From: Branchinecta lynchi
Lineage: Eukaryota; Arthropoda; Branchiopoda; Anostraca; Branchinectidae
Reading direction: 5' to 3'
Assembly: GCA_023053575.1 (NCBI GenBank)
Contig: JAKZAP010000005.1
Span: 744,001-808,000, forward strand
DNA length: 64,000 nucleotides
Part shown: positions 57,401 to 64,000 of the stretch, one piece after another
Layout: each line of letters begins with the position of its first letter
Position numbering within the stretch: the first letter of the stretch is position 1
Translations under genes and position numbers: made by a program
Notes under the pieces: model-generated
Seen by the model: only the letters and a program-made list of their open reading frames with translations
Databases searched by the model: none
Told to the model about the DNA's origin: nothing

Positions 57401-60400
57401 ATTCAAATTAAGGGACAAACAAAATGTTTTGAAACAGCTAATGTGATAGTCGATTATGGGGTAAGAAGACATGCTGAACACGATGGTGAAAACCATTTTG
57501 TCATCGGACAAGTAGTTCGCCCGGAATCCGGCCAAAACCGGAAAGTTTGTTGAAAGTAAAAGTTTTATTTGAAGTTGATTAGATGTTCGATTTAGGGGTA
57601 GGAAGACATGCTGAAGACGATGGTGAAAACTATTTCTCGACGGACAAGTATTTCGCCCGGAATTCGGCCCAAACCGGAAAGTTTGTTGAAAGTAAAAGTT
57701 TTATTTGAAGTTGATTAGATGTTCGATTTAGAGGTAGGAAGACATGCTGAAGACGATGGTGAAAACTATTTTCTCGACGGACAAGTATTTCGACCGGAAT
57801 CCTGCCCAAACCGGAAAGTTTGTCAAAATTAAAAGTTTTATTTGGAGCTGATTAGATGTTCGATTTAGGGCAAGAAGACATGCTGAACACTTATGTGAAA
57901 ACAAGTTTCTACCCGGACATGTATAGTTCGTCCGGAATCCGGCCAAAACCGGAAAACTGTTGGAAGTAAGTTTTATTTCTAGTTGATTAGATAAGCGATT
58001 TAGGGGTAAGAAGAGATGCTGAGTCCCTGTATGACAATCATATTTTACCCGGACATATAGTTCGACCGGAATCCGGCTGGAATCGGAAAATTTGTTATAA
58101 GCTAAATTTCTATTTGAAGTTGATTAGATGTTCATTACTGGGGAAAGAAGATACCCTGATTTCGTGTTTGAGCTTTCTTTTTTCGCCGGACAAGTAGTTC
58201 TGGAGTTCGGCCGGAACCGGAAAATTAGCAGAAGTGGCAGGAAGTTTTCGTCAAAACAGATATGATAGGGGTAAACACACATGCTGAATCCAAATCTGAA
58301 CTTGGTTTTCTCAGGTGATTAGCTATTTTGCCTTAATCTGTTTCTGAATTTTAATTGTAAAAATGTTCAAGGAGTCTGGCGAAGACTGGATCTGGCTAAG
58401 ACAAGACCCTTTTGTCTGGATCAGATATTGAATTTTTGGGATCCCATCGAAACCTTTGGTCTTGTTCTATTTTCCAGTAGAATATCATGCAACGGGCAAT
58501 CCGACCAATCACGTTACAGAAATGCGTAGTTACCACGCTTACTGTGCTCCCAAGTATGGTACGCAAAGAGTTACTATTAGTTACTATTACGAGAAGGTTG
58601 GAACGGGCAGCGTAATAACTTTTTACGAGGTTGGAATGAAAATAGTAAGTAATAGTTACTATTGTTAGATTAGTGTAACACGCTCCTTCTCGCTTTTGAT
58701 TGACCAGCTAATACAATAATATTGTCGCTTGAGGCACTACTGTATCCGTAGCAAGATGTGTGTTTGCGAGCGGCTGTTTTTGGGATCCCAAAACGTAAGT
58801 GGAGGGATACCTATGACATCGCAAAAGTTGTCCGTCTGTCCGTCCGTCTGTAAGCACGATAACTCTCGAAGGGAATGAGATATTTTGATGAAACTTGGTG
58901 TGAGGGTTCGTTGGGTCGTCGGACCAGTCAAGTTCGTAGATGGGCTTTGTAGCTCTACAGTTAGGGGTGGGGGAGGGGATTCAAATTAAGGGACAAACAA
59001 AATATTTTGAAACAGCTAATGTGATAGTCGATTATGGGGTAAGAAGACATGCTGAACACGATGGTGAAAACCATTTTGTCATCAGACAAGTAGTTCGCCC
59101 GGAATCCGACCAAAACCGGAAAGTTTGTTGAAAGTAAAAGTTTTATTTGAAGTTGATTAGATGTTCGATTTAGGGGTAGGAAGACATGCTGAAGACGATG
59201 GTGAAAATTATTTTCTCGACGGACAAGTATTTCGCCCGGAATCCGGCCCAAACCGGAAAGTTTGTTGAAAGTAAAAGTTTTATTTGAAATTGATTAGATG
59301 TTCGATTTAGGGGTAGGGAGACATGCTGAAGACGATGGTGAAAACTATTTTCTCGACGGACAAGTATTTCGCCCGGAATCCGGCCCAAACCGGAAAGTTT
59401 GTTGAAAGTAAAAGTTTTATTTGAAGTTGATTAAATGTTCGATTTAGAGGTAGGAAGACATGCTGAAGACGATGGTGAAAACTATTTTCTCGACGGACAA
59501 GTATTTCGACCGGAATCCGGCCCAAACCGGAAAGTTTGTCAAAATTAAAAGTTTTATTTGGAGTTGATTAGATGTTCGATTTAGGGCGAGAAGACATGCT
59601 GAACACTTAGGTGAAAACAAGTTTCTACCCGGACATGTAGTTCGTCCGGAATCCGGCCAAAACCGGAAAACTGTTGGAAGTCAAAGTTTTATTTCTAGTT
59701 GATTAGATAAGCGATTTAGGGGTAAGAAGAGATGCTGAGTCCCTGTATGACAATCGTATTTTACCCGGACATATAGTTCGACCGGAATCCGGCTGGAATC
59801 GGAAATTTTGTTATAAGCTAAATTTCTATTTGAAGTTGATTAGATGTTCATTACTGGGGAAAGAAGATACCCTGATTTCGTCTTTGAGCTTTCTTTTTTC
59901 GCCGGACAAGTAGTTCTGGAGTTCGGCCGGAACCGGGAAATTGGCAGAAGTGGCAGGAAGTTTTCGTCAAAACAGATATGACTTATAGGGGTAAACACAC
60001 ATGCTGAATCCAAATCTGAACTTGGTTTTCTCAGGTGATTAGCTATTTGGCCTTAATCTGTTTCTGAATTTTAATTGTAAAAATGTTCAAGGAGTCTGGC
60101 GAAGACTGGATCTGGCTAAGACAAGACCCAGTTGTCTGGATCAGATATTGAATTTTTGGGATCCCATCGAAACCTTTGGTCTTGTTTATTTCCGGAAAAG
60201 AAATAAATATAGAAGTTGAAAATATAGGTAAAGTTTTTATTTTTTATTTTTATAACAACGTTTATGTCCTGAATAGCTCGTATAATTACTCGCTAGCGTC
60301 GGATCGTCACACAGTTATTAACACGGCTAAAACCTAATAATCACTTCTCAGTAATTACAGTTCAGAATTAAAATTATTTACGGAATATGGTACAAATGAC

Positions 60401-63102
60401 GAAAGATACCGGTCAGTAGAGTGGATATCGGGGTGAACAAGTGGTACAATTACGGGTTGCAGCGCGAAGCCTTGTTTCAGGTTGAGTCTGTTTTGGGATT
60501 CGTAATTTGGTAGGAGATATCTATGAAGATCAAAGGACAAGCATTTACGTCCAAAATCCATTGTCAACTTATGTCGTCTTTCGGACAGAGTGGAGAGACC
60601 AAGCCTGTCTAGACCAGCTTCATACGAAGTGTAGGTCGGGCCTAGCATCATCTCTCTTCTGAATCCCTTCAAGTCGTTCCGGTCCCTCTGACCATCATTA
60701 AGTCACGGTTGCCACACTGCACAAGAATATTCTACGCACGGACGGATATACGTACAATACAATGACCTCATAACTCTTGGTGAAAGACCAAACCTACGAA
60801 TGATAGAATACGACTTAAGGAGTGGGACTGCCTTCTGGAGAATCATGTCAACGTGGGAATTCCACTTCCTTCCACTTCCAATCATTATCTAAAATAACGC
60901 CAGGAAGTTTTAAGCTATCTCTATATTCCAGACCCATGATTTCCATAACTGGAAGATCTCTCTTAAGGAAAGAAACTTTTAGTATAACTGACTGACAATT
61001 TAACATCAGCCAGGTCCTTCTTCATTATATCAAATATAGTTCAAAGTGTTAGCTCGGTCTGGATTGGAGGGATAGTTTGAAGTGTATAAAGACGACAGAT
61101 TGTCAGCGAATTTGAAACGGTTAGAAACAGCTAGCAAAACTTTGTTAAAAACAATTAAAAATGTTAAAAGGTCCAAGCTTTGTCCCCTGGGGACTACCAC
61201 AGAAAATGTCTAGAAAATCTGAAATATCACTTTTACTCAGCATTACGCACTGTTTACGTCCTGTTAAAAAACTAGCTAGCAATCGGACCAAAAACTAACG
61301 GGCTCCCATTTCTTTAGCTTCATTAATTGCCTCCTGGTGATCTAGACTATCAAAAGCTTTCACAATGTCGCTCAGCAATATTTCCGCGTATGCATTATCC
61401 CCTTCTAAATGCCTCATAACACCGTCAACTAGCCTAATCAAATAATGGGTGGTACTGCATCCAGGTCTAAATCCAAATTGTCTGGGTCAAGCTTTGCTTC
61501 AATATCTTCAAATAAATGCTCAAAAATTAAACTCTCAAAAACTTTAGACAGAACAGGCGTTTTTGAAATCGGTCGAAGATCACTAATAGATTTAACGTTT
61601 GTACATTTGGATATAGGTGTAATAAAAGCATTTTTAAAACAATCTGGAAAAATTTCATCCTAAAAACACTGATTAAAATGTGTTGCTCTTACAGTTACAG
61701 CCTAAGAAGAAGAACTATGTACTCTGCTGTTTCCTTTCTGACGGATTGAAATGAGAATGTTTATGTTTGCTAGTCTGTGAACCAGATTATTTTTTCTGTT
61801 GATAGAGCTCCACTAAGCAACATCAGTTTTGCAATACAGTTCAAATACAGGAAAAATTGAGTCTCCAATATGTACCAAATGCGGAGTAGATGAAGAGACA
61901 AATACTCACTTTGTTCAAGAGTGCACAGCATGGGCAAAGCTAAGTCTGGAAGCTTTCCACTCTCCGAAGGTTGATTTCCACGAGGTATGAGAAAAGCCAG
62001 AGTAAAGGAACTGTCCAGGTACCCTTTAGTTGACAAGGAGGCTTGACAGGTTTTAAAGTACGAACGCGAGACTAAGCGGTAGAGAACGTGTCCGAAAGCT
62101 TTTTGGTGCTGTAAATGCTGCATTAATGCTGCATTTTCTTTTCTTTTTTTGTCCGAAAGTTGTTACCTTTTTTTCTTCTCTGACACTTCCAGAATACCAA
62201 AATTTAAGTCAGGAAGAAGAAGAAAAAAGAAGTAGCTCTATAAAGCTGACAAAATCGATGAGCTACTGATATCCAACCTTCTTATCTTTCCTTTCTTAGT
62301 TGGCCATGATCGCCAGTTGTCTTAAATTTGGTATTTTTGCCGAATTGTCAGTTGTCTTTTTGAATTTGTTAGTTTTGCCGCCGAAAACACTGAGAGAATC
62401 GCCGTACTCCTCAGTTTCTTCATGAAAATTTAGCATTCTTGCTGTCGATGACTTTTACGCTGAATTAATGCTGCATTAATTGAGCGAAAATTTAAGTCCG
62501 AAAGCAAAATGCTGCATAAAATGCTGAATTAATTCAGCATTTTCGTTCGTTTCGGAGTTTTCGGACACGTTCAGAATGAGTGATGTTTCTTATCAATTGT
62601 TTTGATAAAGTGATGTTTTCATCAGTTGTATTATAGAATGATGTTTCACCATACATTTTGAATTGGGGGATTGAAACAATGGGCCTGAGTTTCGGCTAGA
62701 CTGTCTGGCCTACCCCACAGCATAAGTAAATAAATGAAAATAAATAATACCGCTACTGCAGAGTTTTTTTTTCTGCTGGCTAAGCAACATCAGTTTTGCA
62801 ATACCGTTAGTTGGACCCCCTTTTTGGACACACTGAGTCCATAGAAATACCAGTTCATCGTTTTAATACCTTCAGCTTAGTCAGTTTTTTTTTCTTCAGA
62901 AAAGTTCCGTCTGCTGGCAGAAGAAAAACCTAAAGTGTACAACTTCGAGAAAGTTGGAAAGAACAGGAAGTGGTTGCAAGATCTGCTTCTGTCAAACAGC
63001 TCAGACGAGGAGTCCGGTGTGGAAGATGACGAAGTCGAATATATGAAAGAATGCCAACATATGCGTAGCATCTGCAAGCAAAAGTACCGGTCGAAACCAG
63101 AG
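54472..63102 (+). CDS. INO80: INO80 chromatin-remodelling ATPase: N-terminal coding exons (gene continues past window)
   Basis: Three exons splice in phase: 54472-54638 (exon acceptor at 54458; first ATG 54472), 56991-57085 and 62900-63102. Exon one gives MNVGYDAKPGTSKYS then the helix IPLQIQRLEKLLVLHPYLNY; exon two begins LSDHNYVKVEPESAASQP; exon three contains PKVYNFEKVGKNRKWLQDLL, LSNSSDEESGVEDDEVEYM and ends KQKYRSKPE. The pattern YNF-K-..-RKWL--LLSD-SS-, an acidic run, then KYxSK-E matches the N-terminal region of animal INO80, and KVEPE matches its short VKEEP motif. INO80 is the Snf2-family ATPase of the INO80 nucleosome-sliding complex. The HSA domain and ATPase core must lie downstream of 64000; no further INO80 exon is seen in 63103-64000. 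The donor of exon two (GTTGGT) is unusual. The start codon is inferred from length; an upstream 5' exon is likely because 54458 follows a good acceptor. Confidence 0.8.
55159..55370. mobile_element. Short hAT-like MITE with long G and C runs, TSD CCTARATG
   Basis: TIRs CAGGCCCGTATCCAGG and CCTGGATACGGCCTTG. Flanks CCTAAATG (55151-55158) and CCTAGATG (55371-55378) differ at one base. The arms contain G-runs (55185-55230) opposite a C-run (55320-55350), so the single strand can fold on itself. Confidence 0.7.
55847..55923 (+). repeat. Short tandem duplication (about 41 bp x 2)
   Basis: GCATTTCTGACAACGTAAAA through CCCTTTCTTATTCTG occurs twice in succession. Confidence 0.8.
56770..56884. repeat. 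Near-perfect 115-bp palindrome
   Basis: TGCAAAACGGATAAGTCGGC and its inverse GCTGACTTATCCGTTTTGCA bound it, with AGAGCTATATTT / AAATATAGCTCT in the middle. Pieces (CTTATCCGTTTTGCACC, AGCTATATTTCRGCCC) recur at 3380, 23150, 35220, 50260, 53770 and 55720, so it derives from a dispersed repeat. Confidence 0.7.
57114..58685. mobile_element. Copy of the GAGCGTG MITE split by a helentron-like insertion, TSD CTT
   Basis: TIRs at 57114 and 58685 are flanked by CTT (57111-57113 and 58686-58688). Its interior is interrupted after GATTTTT (57199) and resumes with CTATTTTCCAG at 58467. Confidence 0.8.
57200..58466 (+). mobile_element. Helentron-like non-autonomous element, GGGATCCC family, copy A
   Basis: It starts at the palindrome TTTTTGGGATCCCAAAA and ends ...GGGATCCCATCGAAACC...TCTTGTT. 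Inside are a (GTCC/GTCT)n run, then about 137-bp tandem units, each with GTTCGATTTAGGGGTA and CCGGAATCCGGCC. Comparison with the empty MITE at 48109-48364 fixes the ends and shows no target duplication beyond T residues. That fits T^T insertion, as known for helentron-derived elements (HINEs). Confidence 0.65.
58782..60186 (+). mobile_element. Helentron-like non-autonomous element, GGGATCCC family, copy B
   Basis: Nearly identical to copy A (57200-58466) through its whole length, but 138 bp longer, equal to one extra tandem unit. Same ends (GGGATCCC...TCTTGTT), flanked by CTGTTTT and TATTTCCGG. Confidence 0.65.
60225..61690 (-). pseudogene. LINE relic retaining several reverse-transcriptase motifs
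   Basis: Minus-strand translation, with frame breaks, reads in order: PGCSTTHYLIRLVDGVMRHL, LSDIVKAFDSLDHQEAI (RT motif A with its Asp), PQGTKLGP (motif B, about 61190), FKFADNLSSLY (motif C, YxDD changed to FADN, about 61110), and IRRFGLSPRVMRSLYCTYIR with YSCAVWQP. It ends with [16 protein letters not shown] at 60400. This is the C-terminal half of a CR1/L2-like LINE. The lost second Asp and several stops make it inactive. It begins directly after a helentron-like element ending at 60186. Confidence 0.75.
62084..62572. mobile_element. 489-bp MITE in the INO80 intron, TSD AGA
   Basis: GAACGTGTCCGAAAGC and TTTTCGGACACGTTC are inverted ends. AGA flanks at 62081-62083 and 62573-62575. The interior has AATGCTGCATTAATGCTGC and inverse copies. 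Confidence 0.6.
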
Positions 63103-64000
63103 GTGAGATGGCATAAATTCATTTAGAAATTCGGTAGCGTGGAAACATGTGAACGTTATGGAAAACTTCTTGCCTTCCGCTTTTCTAATTAAATTTGTCC
63201 TCTCTGTCTGTTTAGCAGAATGGCAACACTCGAGAAAAAAGGATCATAATCATTAGCTTTGGTACACAATTATGTTATAGGTGACGAGAATCTAAACCGA
63301 GTCGCTGATCAAGCAGGTTTTTATCTCTTGCCCACACCCAGTCGATTTTCAGGCGATGTCCGATGAGATCCCTGACAGTTTCCGATTGATGCAGAGGATA
63401 CAACAGTTGTTTTTGAATGACCGGCCCCTAGCCTCAAATCATCCAAATTTAGGTGTTAAAGGACCTGTCTTACTTATAATACTAACCCAATCTACAATCA
63501 CTCCAATTTCGTACTGTACATTTTAACCCATCCAACAAACCACGCTGATTCTATGTTTTGCTACCCTCGATGTGTGTACGAGAAGTTTTTCCATCGGAAA
63601 AATCGGTTATATATAAATTGTTTCCCTGTTTTCGCTATAAGTCAACGGTTCTCGAAAAGGCTTAACAAATCATGGGCTATTTGTTGAAAGCACCGCTTAG
63701 TTTTAAAGTATTCAAGTACTGGAAGTTGATGAGTAAATAGTGCGAGGGGTCCTTTAAATTACCGTTGGAAATATAAGCAGTCTGACAGTAAAATCGCTTA
63801 ACACTCGCTACTACTATTTGATGAAACTCTCTTACGACGTTATTGATGGCTTTATTGATGGCAGGCCTGTAATAGCTTTAATACTCCTAAAGCTTACGTA
63901 GGTTCTTTAGGACTTCCTGGTGAAAGAGGAGGGCATTGCAGCTTTGTACACAAGTAGTCAATGCAAAACGCTTGTCAGATTTGTTTGTCGATTCTGCCTT
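63103..64000 (+). other. INO80 intron, start
   Basis: No exon matching the next INO80 region was found. Holds the MITE 63458-63755. Confidence 0.5.
63458..63755. mobile_element. MITE with TIR AAAGGACC, reverse copy
   Basis: AAAGGACCTGTCTTAC at the left and GTGCGAGGGGTCCTTT at the right, the mirror order of 6902-7260. Shared interior: CAACAAAT and the GAAGTTTTTCCATC/GATGGAAAAAC-like block. Confidence 0.6.

Noticed and set aside
63354..63460. Possible next INO80 exon (AMSDEIPDSFRLMQRIQQLF)
   Set aside because: In phase after an AG, but does not resemble the conserved region that should follow, and runs into the AAAGGACC MITE.
1..64000. tRNA, rRNA or snRNA genes
   Set aside because: No stretch with convincing tRNA A/B boxes and cloverleaf, and no rRNA-like sequence, was seen by eye; a tRNAscan-SE/Infernal run would be decisive.

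Overview
This is a gene-sparse, repeat-rich piece of a metazoan nuclear genome, most likely an invertebrate. The evidence is short conserved exons with GT/AG splice sites separated by kilobase-scale introns, four recognisable animal gene families, and dozens of short transposon relics. An MDM2-type RING finger gene argues against a fly or nematode, which lack MDM2. Non-autonomous repeats built from internal tandem units plus a GACA/GACC microsatellite resemble the helentron-type 'pearl' elements described from bivalves. That hints at a marine invertebrate but does not prove it. No species is claimed.

Layout. (1) 1987-7558 (+): the last two coding exons of ECI1, mitochondrial enoyl-CoA delta isomerase; the start lies upstream of the window. 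(2) 7710-8867 (-): a large terminal exon of an unrecognised nuclear, coiled-coil protein, converging tail-to-tail with ECI1. (3) about 9-17 kb: intergenic or intronic DNA dominated by tandem-repeat elements (six 281-bp units at 12.6-14.3 kb), a LINE relic and a hAT-type MITE. (4) 17489-28490 (+): an MDM2/MDM4-like gene with acidic region, RanBP2-type zinc finger and C2H2C4 RING. The exon phases assemble into a 299-codon protein with no visible p53-binding SWIB domain. (5) 31665-46845 (+): a complete five-exon gene for the OSCP subunit of mitochondrial ATP synthase (ATP5PO), 208 residues. (6) 47961-48755 (+): a weak two-exon candidate gene. (7) 54472-63102 (+): the first three coding exons of INO80, the chromatin-remodelling ATPase; the gene continues past the window.

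The genes do not form a pathway. Two (ECI1, OSCP) act in mitochondria and two (MDM2-like, INO80) in the nucleus. Most of the remaining DNA is mobile-element debris. For many pieces the ends can be fixed by target-site duplications: 8 bp for hAT-like elements (TTCAGGAC, CTCAAAGC, TTCCGCGG, GACTGGAG, CCTARATG), 3 bp TTA for PIF/Harbinger-like elements, and other 3-bp repeats (GTA, AAT, CTT). Two nestings are readable: a 665-bp element inside another MITE in the ECI1 intron, and a helentron-like element inside a 3-bp-TSD MITE in the INO80 intron. All functional calls rest on reading translations and recalled family features; no alignment was run.
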